From Eutypa lata (taxonomy: Eukaryota; Ascomycota; Sordariomycetes; Xylariales; Diatrypaceae): a stretch of DNA of 64,000 nucleotides. This document shows, piece after piece, positions 23,708 to 35,994 of this stretch (its first letter is position 1; each line of letters starts with the position of its first letter). The stretch covers positions 3,906,001 to 3,970,000 of the forward strand of contig JAKULF010000007.1 in assembly GCA_022661535.1 (NCBI GenBank), read 5' to 3'. A program made the translations under genes and the position numbers. A model generated the notes under the pieces. That model ran no database searches and had not been told where the DNA came from. It worked only from the letters and a program-made list of their open reading frames with translations.

Positions 23708-26279
23708 CTATACAATATCTATAGTAAATGGAGGTGGTTGCCCATCGCTTGCCAGATGATCAATCCATTTCTTCGCCCAAGCCAAATATGTCGAAAGCTC
23801 ACCAACGCCTCCCATAAGATTGATTTCATATGGCTGCTGGTTATAGGGCCTGTCATCAGGCCAGTTCAAATCTAAGAGAGGCCAAGAAAGGCCTCTTGGT
23901 GAGGATTGTCTCTCCGATGACAAGCAATACAGGCTATAAGTACAAATACATGTGCCTTCATAGGTAGCTCGGAGAGGTTGTTGGTCTGCATTAAGCATTC
24001 GTTAGCGATGCCTCTACTTGTTCATTCACGTCAGCATATTGCTTCGTACCTTGTATAGATCGATTCTTTCCTGTGCGAGTTTCTGAAAACATACCACTGA
24101 GAGGGTTGACCGCGATCATGTTGGCAAACCCACAACTTATTTCTGAATCTGATGCCCCCCCAATACCTTTCCTAAATTTCCTATTGTATTGGCGCCACCA
24201 CGAGATCCCACCTGTTCTATGCATACCATGAGACACATAACTCGATAATGGGATAATCAACGCCCCTTCCGTTATTGTCGCTGGCCCGAAGGCGAATTCA
24301 TATAATTTAGAAGCTTGTTTGGTAAGGTTCCAGGATGCCACTACCATAATAGCCATCTTAGTCTCATAGAGAAATTTGTTCAAATTGGAGAGAACAGAAT
24401 CGACTTCTTCCTGGTCGAATTCCATTCGGTCAACTCTTTCTATCCCCTCCAAGTGCTTTCCCACGAAAACCCTCTCTAAAGCCAATCTAACCAGGTTCAT
24501 TCGTCTGGTTTTGGTGTGGTGTTGGACCGCGGGATAGCCATTCCATGACATACTATATAACCAGCAGTCAGCATCTTCATACCAGGCAATCAAAAGAATA
24601 ACCTTCGAGGCCTTAAACCATAATCGCTAATGACAATAGCTTCGCCGAACAGAGAGCCCCAACACGCACTAGCAATGGGGCAATTTCAAATATCTGGTGA
24701 TTACTTACGCTGCCTCTACAATTCCAGTGAATCTGCCAAGGTTATTATGTAGAGCATCGAGGTCGTTAGCTATATAACTCTTCAATGGCTCAAAAGCCTG
24801 CATCATATTTTCGATGTTGTTAGGCGACTCTATCGGACCTATGACCTTGGCTACTCGCTGACCAAAGAGACCAGCCCAGGGATTTACCCATTTGACGTTC
24901 AAAGCAGTAAAGCCACTTGGTCTCTTTTGTATCGAAAATATCGTGTATGGAGCATTTCGCAAATCTGTAGAGTCTTTAATGCGGAATGCTCTCCACCACT
25001 CGCCATATGACACACTTGGGTGTTTGCCCTCATGGAATAGCCATTGCATCCACGCATCTAGCTTCCTTGGAGAACTGTCCATCGATGGTTCAATTTGTTC
25101 TTGCCCCCCTCCCGTTGCCCATGCTTGGTAGTCCAATAAAGCCTTTGGTATCTGTAGATCTCGCAAGTCTTTGTGTGAATCAGGTAGCGGTAATAGACAT
25201 TCGACGGCTGGTTTGCTGCGCTTGCTAGACCAAGCTGGTATCCACGAGGGTGAGTCTGAACCCCCAGCACAAGCCAAGCGGCCAAATTGTAACAAATGAC
25301 AGATCAATTCATGCTGGTGAGGACTGTTGACAAGCATCTCCGCATACGATGTGCACAGGTCTAGATAGTTGTGTTTGTGCAATTGTCTTGATTTGGCAGG
25401 AATAAGGCCAAAGAGGGCCCTAAAGCGGTCTGCTTCTTCACTGCACTCAGATCTGTGGAGTTTCCAAAGCAAAACAAATATATCTGTATCCTTCTCCGAT
25501 AGTGTAAGCGTCATCTCACAGCCGTATCTCTTACGAACTTGATCAGCAGTATGCATTGACCGGCAAGCTGCTAAAAAGACCGAATAAGGTATCGAATAGT
25601 GACCAAGGTGCATTACTGCATTGCGGGCTCGATATGCTTCTTGGAGGGTCCAACGTCTTGAAAACCAGGGACGAAGAAAGAAGCTGTCCATTGCGGAATC
25701 GAACTGGTTGTTGCTACCGAATATTTGTGTAGCATCTGTGTCCTCTGGAGCCAGAGAAAGTGAGCGAAGGTATGCAAACACCTTCGTAGTGTTACTGTCT
25801 TGAAGGCCGAGCCAAATGTGCACCTTATGAGCCTGTAGATATATATCGCCCATTAGGCCAACTTGCACAGCCTTCTCCATTTTATCTTTCTGGTTCAAGC
25901 AGAGAGCATCGATCCACAGATATTTATGTTTATGGCGTTTGCGGAGATGTAAAAGCATGACTTTGATAGTTTGACTGATTGATAGATAGAAGACTCCCTC
26001 GGACTCGCTGCTTTTGATGATGAGGCGTTCATTGAAGTCGTTGTCCCATCTATATGATACGGCCGAGTACTGCTTGCCGCCTTCTAGCCTCAAACGTTCC
26101 TCGTGTCGATCAACTTGGATGATAGAGCCGCGCAGTGGCACTGACATAGCCTCTGCGGGGTCAAGAATAAGGATACGTATTGAACTAGGCCGGAGTAAAG
26201 GTTCATATTTGTAGGGCTGAATACTAGGTCCAACAGTCTCTGTACTTGTTGAATTAATGTTATGATTGGTAGTAGACAT
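23708..26279 (-). CDS. HET-domain (heterokaryon incompatibility) protein
   Basis: Three exons (26279-24709, 24552-24050, 23985-23708) give 783 residues. Residues ~55-190 form a HET domain: YSAVSYRWD, then a conserved helix, then YLWIDALCLNQKD, then MGDIYLQAHKVHIWLG. In other fungi such domains trigger cell death when incompatible strains fuse. The C-terminal ~550 residues have no recognisable repeats (no WD40, ankyrin or NACHT seen), so the partner is unknown. The first intron was placed using a CTGAC branch site and the only phase-compatible acceptor; an alternative acceptor would add about 20 residues but breaks phase with the strong GTAAGT donor. Base composition and codon use are clearly AT-richer than in the housekeeping genes around it, as is common for fast-evolving HET genes. 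The frame is intact, so it appears functional. Confidence 0.85.
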
Positions 26280-28934
26280 TTTGTGTTCTTCCTCCAGCGA
26301 TTTGTCTTAGATATGATATGGGAGTTTGAGTCTTTTGACGTTAATGATTCTCTGAAAGACTTTGGGCTTTAAACGATGGTCGAGATTTATGAGAAGTATG
26401 CTCCGAGATATGTCTTGCAAAAATTACCCGTTGTATAAACGGATCAATGCCCAATTACGTTGCCAACCGTATGTAACCCTCCAATGCTATGTGACCACTG
26501 GTTCTGCTACGCCTCCTATCAGCACATGCATTAGATGAGCCACACTCACTCAGTCTAAGCCACGACTACGATAAACCCCAAAGTATGACTTCTTTTATAA
26601 CGTATATTTACTTCAATTCCCTTCCTTGAATGCGGGTTCCGATTAGAGTTAGTGGAATCTGACCATATAATAAATAAACAAATGCCTACTCAAGGGCATT
26701 ATTAACTTATAGTGATGACAACTTAGGCATTGCAATATCCATCCCCTTTTAGAGGTAGATGCTATGTGATTTGGTGATACTCTTTTATAACTACATAATT
26801 ATTTTCCCACAAATGCCTGGGATGGATGATATTCCTAACACAGATAACATTAAATCTCCATTTTCTCATGGCCTCGTTCGGTTTCTTAGGCCTCCTTACA
26901 CATTCCAGATAAATCAATTACCAATGATAAAATAGGATGATATAACTGTAAGTGAGCTCTTTCATCTACTAGACAAGAAGCTCTAACGATGGCTTTTGGT
27001 GCCTCCTTTGATCACCATATATATACCAATCTAACAAGCACGTAGTGGTCTTCACTGTTAGTTTTCAGGGTGGATTAGAATGCAGGAAGCAGTATAGGGT
27101 ACATTAAGAACTAGTCTGAAACCTGCTATCCATCAAATAGAGGGTAATGGCTTACTACCTATATAATCGTTACCCCTTAGAGTGCATTCAGATACCACAT
27201 TGTCACGTCGTAGCTAATGTCTTGATTATGTTCACTTGATAGGTCACCCTTGATCACTAGAAACATAATATAACATTTGATGACTGTCATGAGATATATA
27301 CTTGAAGTATCAATGCTGAGGGTTGGTAAAAGATCTCATGGTATTTGAAGAAATTTAACTCATATGATACCTTTGTGTGATAAAGAGAAGTAAGGCTCTG
27401 GGACTTAGTTCTTCGGGAGACATCATATAGAAAACGAGGATATTCCGGGCTCCATTAAATCTGACTCACTAGATAGTAGCTGTCACGTCAAGATATCGTT
27501 TAATACCGTCTATCACTGTGTATAAATTCCAACATACATTATTATAAAACGTTAGATAGATATTATACTTCAAGTTATTAGATACGATCAGAGCCCTGGG
27601 CTGGTGGAATGTCTACAGAGTTCCTCTCATGCCGTGTGCCAGTCCGTCTAAGGATGGTACATGAGAACGCCTCGCCTAAGCGAGGAAGAGTCGGATAGAT
27701 TTGATGACTTGCATCCATGGACGTCAAAGCAACCCCGGATGGCAGTCCCCCCACCCCCACAGAGTCCCTAAAAGGCGCAGCAAATGGGCTAGGCAACCGG
27801 AGTCTGCCTAGCCAGATGCGCTTAACGTAACCCCCTTCCCCCATGTTCCATCCCTTTTCCTTTCCTCCAAAGTCTACATGTACCGTGCTGAAAAGAAAAG
27901 AAAGGACCAAGATAGAAAAAGGGGAAAAAAAAAACCAGGAAAAAAAAACATGGAAGCCAGCCTAATCCCACACTCCAGACAAAATAGAAAATGGTTCTTG
28001 ACGGGTATTTTTTTTTGTCTATAGCCTCCGATTGTGATGCCTCATACCGTTAATAAACGAACGACGAAATGTCAGTCTAGCCTTGCGCCACCCTCCATGG
28101 AACATCCGATGAAACCCAATAACAAGCAACTCCACACTCCGGGAAAAACCAAGCACAGCCTCGATGGAAGGGGCAAGAAGGACCGTAGGGCTGTGTGTAC
28201 ACGTCGGTAATAGCCACTGGCTGCTTCGGGACAGCTGCAGCAGCAGCAGACCAATCAATTTCCCTTGTGCGCCGCCCCCTTGGTAGTCCTACCACCACCA
28301 TAAACATAAGGATATGCGTGTCATACAAAATACAGCTCGAAGAAAAGTAAACAGGTAGAAATGAGATGAGTCGTAAGAAATCGTCAGGGGAAATAAAATA
28401 AAAACAAGAAGAGACAAGAGTGGCAATACAACAACAACAACAACAACAAACACGAAAAGAGGTAGATAAAACAGGAAGCCCACAATGTAAGCACTCAAAT
28501 CAAGAAAACCACAAAACTCCGATGTGTCCTACATAGCCTCATTATGCCAAGGTCGTAAGGTGGAAATGAAATCGGAACGAAATGGGGGAAATGAAAGAAG
28601 AAGAAGAAGGTGCTGATAAGGGGGGCAGTGCTGAGCGAAGTAGCAACGAATAAGTCCTATCCTCCGTCGGAGCCGGACAGGGTGAGGTAGAAAAGTGTCT
28701 TAGGGGTTGATGCCTCGTGGAATACGCCTCTTTTTTCACATGTGCTTGTGCCTGTGCCTGTGCGGATGCACGCGAGTGCTACATGCATGCATGCATACAT
28801 ACATACATTATGCATGCACCGATCACCATGTACCTATTAGCGAGCGAGCGAGCGATCTGCGCCTCACATCGTTTCTCGGCTCATCCTCGAGGCACCACCT
28901 AACCACCCAGCCCACAAGCAAATCAATCAATCAA
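26280..28934. other. AT-rich gene-free region next to the HET gene
   Basis: About 2.6 kb upstream of the HET-domain gene. The stretch 26400-27580 is strongly AT-rich and has no reading frame of note. No transposon domain or inverted repeat was recognised, but mutation-degraded (RIP-like) repeat sequence is possible. A short CAA run is at about 28429-28449, and ATGCATGC/CATACATA runs lie near 28785-28815. Confidence 0.5.
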
Positions 28935-29980
28935 TCAATCGTAGCCCCTGAACTTCCGGCGCTCGGCCTCGCAGGTGGCCTTGCAGTCGCGGCACTCGAA
29001 GTGGTCCTTCTGGAGGTAGACGCGGCGGAGGCACTTGGAGCAGCGCCACCACTTGGCGCTGATGACGCGGCCGCCCCACCACTCGGCCGTCTGCTTCTTC
29101 GAGGACGACGACGAGCTCCGCCGCATGATGTCCTCGCGGTGGTACTCGCGGTAGTGGTCCCGGGAGTGGTCGCGGCGGTAGAAGGGGTCGGTGGCCCGCC
29201 CGCACCGCGAGTAGTCGCAGGGGTACGACGGCTTCTCCGCCGCCGGCCGGTGCACCTGCTGGTAGTGCCGCTCCAGGTCCGCCTTGCGCTTGAACGGCTT
29301 GTGCGAGTCGCACCCGCTCTCGAGGCAGCACCCGGCTAGTGGTCTGAGGTGTAGGCAATATATATACGTTAGTCATCTTGAAACCCGTACTTATTGAAAC
29401 CTTTTCTGAAAGAAGATAGTGAAGGGCAAACAGGCGATGATTGGAAAGTTAGAGGCCCAGGTGGGAAAAAAAAAAGATTGGCTTACGTTGTGTTGGCCTC
29501 CTGAATAGGCATTATCTGGGGATACTCCTTGCTCGGGGTATACGCCGTCTTGAGCTGCCAATACGGCGCCTGGCCCTGGTCTACGTTGGCGATGAAGTCG
29601 TAGTACTGGTACCATGCAGTCTCCTGGGACTGGGATCCAACGGTTGCTTGGGTAGAGGAAGGAAGCGATTGGAATTGATGGGAGGTGTCGGCATACTGGG
29701 TGCTGTGGGCATCTTGTTGTTCGTCGTAGTCGCTCCGTTGTTCGTTGACAGAGCTAAAATTGAGGATACCCAATGCATTCGTTATCCCACCTCCCGGTGA
29801 CCTTGGGGTTTCCTGTTCCGGGCTCGACGCGGTGGGGGACGCGGTGGTGCCGCTCCAACGGCTGGAGTGGCTACCGTTGGATGGGACCCGTCCCATTTCC
29901 GCGCCGTTATAGGGGCTAAGTGACCTCTTGTGTTCGCCCCTGGCAGCTGGTGAGTACGGGAAGGGACTGTTTGACGCCAT
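28935..29980 (-). CDS. C2H2-type zinc finger protein
   Basis: Two exons (29980-29487, 29343-28935) give 300 residues. The first ~164 residues are Ser/Gln/Pro-rich and probably disordered. The C-terminal half starts with a C2H2-like finger (CCLESGCDSHKPFKRK, then ADLERHYQQVH, ~168-195), then a second unit with YPCDYSRCG and the pair of histidines in RDHSRDHYREYH. It ends in a CSKC/CRDC pair (WWRCSKC ... HFECRDCKATC), probably a third zinc knuckle. The finger is encoded entirely in exon 2. A DNA-binding or RNA-binding role is possible; a nuclear transcription factor is the usual assumption for this fungal family, but no target can be inferred. The start is the ATG followed by ASNSPFPYS; no better upstream ATG keeps the frame. 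Confidence 0.8.
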
Positions 29981-32900
29981 TGAGCCGATGATAACAATGA
30001 TGATTTATGACGGAAAAGCTGGTGACAAGAAAAGGAAAAAAAATTATGTTCTTCCTTTCCTTCCTTCTATCTTTCTTCCTTTCTTTCTGTCTGTCTGTCT
30101 GTCGGGTATTTGTATCGTACTGTTGAACCGATATATCTTGGTGAGAAAAGATGAATACGCACAATTATAGAGGGTAGTGCCTCGCTATCCCCCGTCCTCG
30201 CGAGCTGGCCGTCTTATCAGTATATTGTTTGTTTGACAAGGTCGACCCGGAGGGTGCCGGCAAGGTGTGTAGCAAACTGGGTCGTCTCTGAGGATGTGGT
30301 TACAATAAGGACTAAGGAAAGGAAAGGAAAGCGGCGTGAAGGGGGTTTGATCGCAAAGTAGTGTGGTAAGACAAAGAGTAGGAGGTGATGATGTTTGTGT
30401 CCAAGACGTCACCTGGGGAGGGCTATATTATATTATACATCAGCGCGGAAATAGACAAGGTCTTTTCTACGAAGCTGTCGTTTCTCAACCAGATCGACCA
30501 AACATCGCAGGCCGATAGCACTAGCTAGTCATGGGAGAAAGTAGCACTTCCAGGCAAGGGTAAGGCGAGAAAGCAACCTCCTCTTGAGGCTCAAAATGGG
30601 GAATAGGGAGGCGGGCCGTAAGATGAAACAACGATATTGGCCCAAGTAATAAGGTGCTTATCCGTCAGAGAGCCAGACATGGAACTTCCAATAATGATTC
30701 GAAAGCATGTCCTATTATGGTGGCTTATCCCCAATAGTCCTACCGAAGCTCAAAGTCATCATGTCATGTAAGTCCGTCGTAAATTATTGGTGAAGATGGA
30801 GCCGAGCCATGCCCATCCTTTTCGCCCTCAATTATGGCAAGCAAGTAGACTACGTAATGCATCAACTATGGAAGGAAACCCAAGCAAGACATGCTTTGGG
30901 TTTCTCCAACTGAGAGAGGCTTTTTCATAAGGGCATGCAGAAAAGTACCTGACATAAGATTGCCAGTTCGCAAATCTCGGTGAGCAGACCATTAGCGAGA
31001 GAGTGAGGCTGCGAGCAATACATATATACAAGTCCGTCCTGATGTGGTATCATTGCTTGGGACGAAAAAGACTACGGATAGATAAGTAGATAGAATTCAT
31101 AGCTAACAGACAGTTCCCCACGCGCGAACTGGACTCAGCCCAGGTGTCACTTTTCTTACATACCTATGAGAGGTTTATCGAAGCTTTCCCCCAGGGCTGA
31201 CGAGCCTGATAAGGGTGCCGAAGCGGAAGCCTAGCCCTAGGCATCCAATCAAGATGGATATAAGGAATGGTGCCAAGTCTTGCGTCGGTGGGCTGAGATC
31301 TTTACGTGTGGAGACTTGACGTTTCTCGGCAGGGAGGCCCGGGGGACAAGAATCCGGGGATTGGTCTGCGGGAGTACATGTTATGCTTAGGCTTGTGATT
31401 GTTTTATTACCTACTAGAGGTACAAGGTTGTCATTTACGGCCGATCGACCTTCCACGTTTTTTTCTTCTTCTTCAAAGGCTGACCCTTCTCCTCCTCCTC
31501 CACTCACTCTCGATTCGCTTTGCTTTTGCTACTACATTATGTACATACCTACCTACCTACCTACCTAGAAGGGTTATGAGTCAAAAAGAAGGCCTTACAG
31601 ATCTAAGGAAGCAAGCCGTGTAACGTCAGGTACCAAAAACCCTCAAGGCGCTGCTGCTGTTACTGTTGCTGCCTGCGCTGGTGCATACAAGCCATGTGTG
31701 CGTATGTATGCATGTGTGTGTGCGTGTGTGTGTGCGTATGCGTGTGTATGCATGTACAGCCACCACGTGTTTTTATGGGCGCCTCGACTTCTTTAACTAA
31801 TGTTCTGCAGTAAACATCATTGAGACGAGGCTTGGTTCACACACACACCCTGACACCCCTCTTGTGTACCTTTTATTTATTTATGCGGGGACAGTATTCC
31901 GGCATTGCATTCGCGTCAGGTGGACTGGGACGCCTGAAAAGAACGCCTTATTACCATAGGTAGGTATCTCTAAAACACGACACGACCACTTGTTCTGTTT
32001 GCCTACGGCTTTTCGAGTTCCCCGATGGAGAGCCGGAAACGTTTGAACCGCTCTCTCCTTGTCTCCTTCCCTTTTGCTCCCGTATCACGCCGCGCATCCA
32101 TCTATCCGTGTTCTCGGCCTCATCTTAGTGGGGTACCTGGTCTTATGCTTTTCTGCTCCAGATTTGAGGCCCGCCTGTAGGAGTGAGGCGACATGAACTA
32201 AACGGTTCGCATTCAGATCGCTTTCTCGGGAACGATTGATTGTTGGAGTAGCTTTAGTTAAATCCTTCCGCGAAAGATGATTTGCTGACGCGATCTTCAC
32301 CGAGATCGCTTTTTGGAGATCTGATTTAATAAAAAAAAGAAAGATAACGATCTTGGAAAGCAAGTACCTAGTTTGAACAGCCTCAAGAGAAAAATAACCG
32401 AGAAAAGGGCCTCAAATTGGCACCCAACGCTTCTGCGTCTTTAGCTTTCCTGGGCTGAGCTTGTCTCATCTGCTTCACTTTGCCAATTCGTAGCTCGACG
32501 TCGCACAAGCTGACCGATCTATCCGAACGTCATACACCCCTGTAATGATTATGGGCAAGTAAAATAAACGACAATGTCGTGACGACGATGATAATCGTGA
32601 GTCAGGAACCAATGCTTTTCTGCCCAAGGAGAGTCATCATAGGTGGGGATAAAGACGTTGGGAAATGAAAGATATTCGGTGAGGGCGCATCTCATAGCCA
32701 CATCATCGCCAACGATGAGAAGTGAAAAATTCCTGACATCCTCATCTCTTTACATATAAAAGCCAATGTGTTCCAGGGGCCTGACCGGACCGGTGGTTGG
32801 GCAGCAATGCATTCCAGGAGTTGAGCCCCAGATAGCAATTGGCTGAACGCTGCGATGCCGAATGGTGGTGCCACGTCCACCAGGGCTGCAAGTTCCTGTT

Positions 32901-33500
32901 GGTCGAATAAACAGCCGTTATAGGAGCATCGTGGAACTTGTGTAAGAGGTAATACCTCAAATGAGAAGCTGCGGCTCTACCATCTAATCTACAGACCTTG
33001 GTTGGTGCTTTCATCACAATGCATTGCCTTCTTTCTAGCTTGCCTACGATCACATGAAAAAAGTCCACCGACGGAACCTAAGAATCTCAATGCGGCTCAA
33101 AATTATCCGTATCTTTGCAATCTCGACGTCTCATCCAGATCTAGCGGTCAACATACTGAACTTTCAAAGCGACCAAGTATTGGCTCCTGGAGCTACATAC
33201 CACGTGTTGCACGACATCGCACAAGCCCTACTCTACGATCTTCCTCTCTGTTATGACAAGGTCAAAGCCCCTGAGCGAAGCTCATCGCCCGACAGGCGAA
33301 AGGCGTAGGACGAGAATCATTGGCTTGGGGTCAATTTGGATTGAAATTTCTACGAGGTAATTAACCAACGCGAAGTTTTATGATGATGCAATAGTGTGGC
33401 GCTGCTTGCCAGGCGAAGCTACAATGCTACGCTGGTTACGAGGGTAAGGTAGCATCCTCCTGGCAACCTAACCGACCGCTTGCATTGCATACCCGCACGT
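29981..33500. other. gene-free interval
   Basis: 3.5 kb with no gene I can support. It contains CTTT/CTGT pyrimidine runs (30050-30105), a GT-rich run (31711-31759), TACC repeats (31545-31566) and AT-rich stretches. A plus-strand frame of 84 codons at 33054-33308 has no recognisable domain. Confidence 0.5.
31711..31759. repeat. GT-rich imperfect microsatellite
   Basis: An interrupted run of GTGT/GCGT/GTATGC units. The alternating purine-pyrimidine pattern could adopt a left-handed helix. It lies in a gene-free interval. Confidence 0.8.
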
Positions 33501-34964
33501 CTACATAGTTCCCGGGTGCTTGAGTAGCTCTCCACCTTCGATAGGGATGATGGTGCCGAGTACATGCTCGTTCGTAGCCAGGGTCAGGATGGCCTAGTTA
33601 ATCAGGCAGAGGTTAGACTCGACCCCTGAACAGAAAGCGTAGGACAGGGAATACTTGCGCTTGAGATCTCCTGCGGCTTGTTCCAGCGCTTCGTAGTAAA
33701 ACCCGTGTACATCTTGGCCATGTCGAAGATTTCGTCCGAGGCGATGCCCATGTTCTCCTCGTCTACTGTACCCTGGCCCGTCATGGCGGTCGGTGTCGGT
33801 CCTAGGCAATTGCCATCCAGTCAGTTCGCATTCTGAGAACGCAGACCGATAGATATCAACTAGAGCGTACCGGGAGCAATAGCATTCACCCGGAGGTTCA
33901 GCGGATCCTTGAAAAGCTCGAAAGCCATCTGACGAGTCAAGTGAAGCGCGGCCGCTTTTGATGCCTGTGGAATACTTTAGCGCTTGCATGTTTAATATAA
34001 TCTACAAAGGATGCTTTCTCACCGCGTAGGCGAATTGCCCAAAGCTCGACCTATATCGTGACAAGGGGGTATTAGCTCTGGAGACCCATAGAATAGGGGT
34101 ATGGATGACTTACGGCTTCAGTAACGCCTCCTTGGACAGGACGTTGATGACATTTCCAACAGCGCCGACCGGGCTAGACGCCGCCTTTGACAAAAGAGGA
34201 ATGAAGGCAGTGGTGACGAAAAAGATGGCAGTGCAATTTGTCAAGTAGACTTGTTCAGGAAACACAGTTAGCACCTAGAGTGATGTTTCCACTATAATAT
34301 GTATGTAGTAAGCGAGCTGGTAACGTACGCTGCTGCCACCCATCTATGTCTATGTTGAACAGGCCGTTGGAATACGTCTCGGGGCCGTCTTCCGGCTTGA
34401 CGCCGGGCGGCATATTAAAAATGCCGGCGTTGTTGACCAAGCTAATCAGAGGCTGGTTAGTTGACCAAACATAGTAGTCGTCTATGTGACGGGGTTTTAA
34501 ATATCATCATGACCAACATGTCAACGTGTGTCTCCTTAGATCCGATTTCCTCAACAGCAGCCCTGATGCTCTCCTTCGACGTGACGTCCATCACGAGCGG
34601 GATGATCGACCCGCCGCTGTCCCCGAGCCTCTCCGGGGAGCCGTGGATCCTGGCGCTCTTCTCCAGCGTCTCAATGCGGCGGCTGGTAATGTACACCTTG
34701 GCACCGTTTGCTGCCAGGGTTTGCGCGATGACTTATACAGGTAGTCTATGTCAATGATGTATCAAGCCTAGGCGTGGAATGAATACTTGACACCACTTAC
34801 TCAGTCCGATTCCGGTCCAGGCACCGGTGACTAGATGTACTGTTAGTGCCTGTTCGCCTTGTTCAATACTAGTGTAGGGTATGGAAGCTATGATTATTAC
34901 CAACTGCCACTCGGCCCTTAAGATTGAACAGCTGGGTGGCGGAAAGAGGATGAGGAGAAGCCAT
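33501..34964 (-). CDS. short-chain dehydrogenase/reductase (classical SDR)
   Basis: Nine exons (34964-34901, 34830-34801, 34731-34518, 34441-34329, 34249-34114, 34050-34023, 33964-33871, 33801-33659, 33593-33501) keep phase throughout and give 304 residues. The NAD(P)-binding motif TGAWTGIG is at 23-30, NNAG at 106-109 and the catalytic YAASK at 194-198 (Y194, K198). The catalytic Ser is probably S179 in VINVLSKE, though its spacing to Tyr is slightly long. The ending AILTLATNEH, then IIPIEGGELLKHPGTM, matches a fungal family often annotated as 3-oxoacyl-ACP reductase-like; the substrate is unknown. The ninth exon connects in frame only through a GC-AG intron. The unusually high exon number, with exons of 28 and 30 nt, stands out against its neighbours. 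No neighbouring biosynthetic genes suggest a cluster. Confidence 0.86.
33594..33658 (-). other. GC-AG intron in the SDR gene
   Basis: The donor reads AGC|GCAAGT and the acceptor CTAG|GCC. No GT donor nearby gives the right phase: the adjacent GTATTC donor would shift the frame and lose the conserved C-terminus. With the GC donor the protein reads EISS-AILTLATNEH, as in the family. GCAAGT is the classic consensus for the rare GC-AG class. Length is 65 nt. Confidence 0.75.
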
Positions 34965-35994
34965 GACGTGTGAGTGTTAAGAGAGAATGAAGGATTGTGA
35001 TTACAGATTTCAATCACAGATTGAGTTGGCGGTCAAATATCATTTATAGTGTAAGCGATTATTCTTGTCATATGCAATGGCATGGACCTTGCTAGTGACA
35101 CATAATATCCTATTCTCGACCTCCTCACATCCCTTCCACATCCTTACTGGTGGTAGGGGAACTACCTACCCATGCTCTTGACCCCCGGGAAACGGATGGC
35201 CGGGAGACGGATAGGTGTTCAAGTCCGGGAATCCTTGTCCTAGTTGTAGAATTATAGTGCTAAGATCGCGTTATAATACTTACCTACTTACTTGTCGGAC
35301 AACAGTATGTGGGTACTTACTTATAGGTATCTACATATGCAAAGTGGTGAGGGGCACCGAGCTGAAAAGATCACCACTTTTGTAGCTATATGTTACACCC
35401 ACCACCTATCATAGGCAAACAAAAACCTAACGTGTTATAACGTACATAGAAAGGAGGCACAGTACCACAAGCTAATGTATAGCGATCCTTAAAAGGATGT
35501 CTAGCGAGTATACATAGTATGCGACCGCTAGTGCTTATGGGACCAACGTAATCAGCCATGACCAAGTTAAACGGTGACAGACTACCTCTACATACCAGAC
35601 CATTAGGTAATGACGGAAATATATATTTATTTGAATATACACAAGAATTACACTCTATTACCAACCTAATCCCTATGCAAAAAGGTTAAGGTAGCAATCG
35701 CAATGCCGACTTGAATAACAGCTAGGTATTCGTTCCAGGGGCAAACGCTCTTGCTTGCTGCGTACTCACGACCCCCTAGACTCTAGAGCTAAATGTCCAC
35801 ATTGATGGATGAACTGTATATATCATTTAACCATATCCCATCACTAATGCATCATTAGTTAACTACCTACCTACATACCCATGTACCCTCTTCGTTCTTC
35901 TTCCAATCTAAGCCAGCAAACCCCATCAAACCAAACATCCCATAGTCCCCTAAAAATAGCTTACGTACTTATTCACATACGTTTCCCACGAAAG
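34965..35994. other. intergenic region
   Basis: The promoter side of the SDR gene and the 3' flank of the GH127 gene. It contains a perfect 10-bp inverted repeat AAAGTGGTGA / TCACCACTTT (35341-35350 and 35371-35380). A minus-strand frame of 92 codons at 35386-35664 has no recognisable domain and was not accepted. Confidence 0.5.

Noticed and set aside
33054..33308. 84-codon plus-strand frame (contains VLAPGATYHVLHDIAQ)
   Set aside because: Looks protein-like in places, but I recognise no family and see no flanking exons; not enough to call a gene.
33594..33801. Apparent one-base frameshift near the end of the dehydrogenase, suggesting a pseudogene
   Set aside because: A GC-AG intron restores phase and the conserved C-terminus, and all other motifs are intact.
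35386..35664. 92-codon minus-strand frame
   Set aside because: Unremarkable composition, no domain, AT-rich spacer; could be a transposon fragment but no motif supports this.
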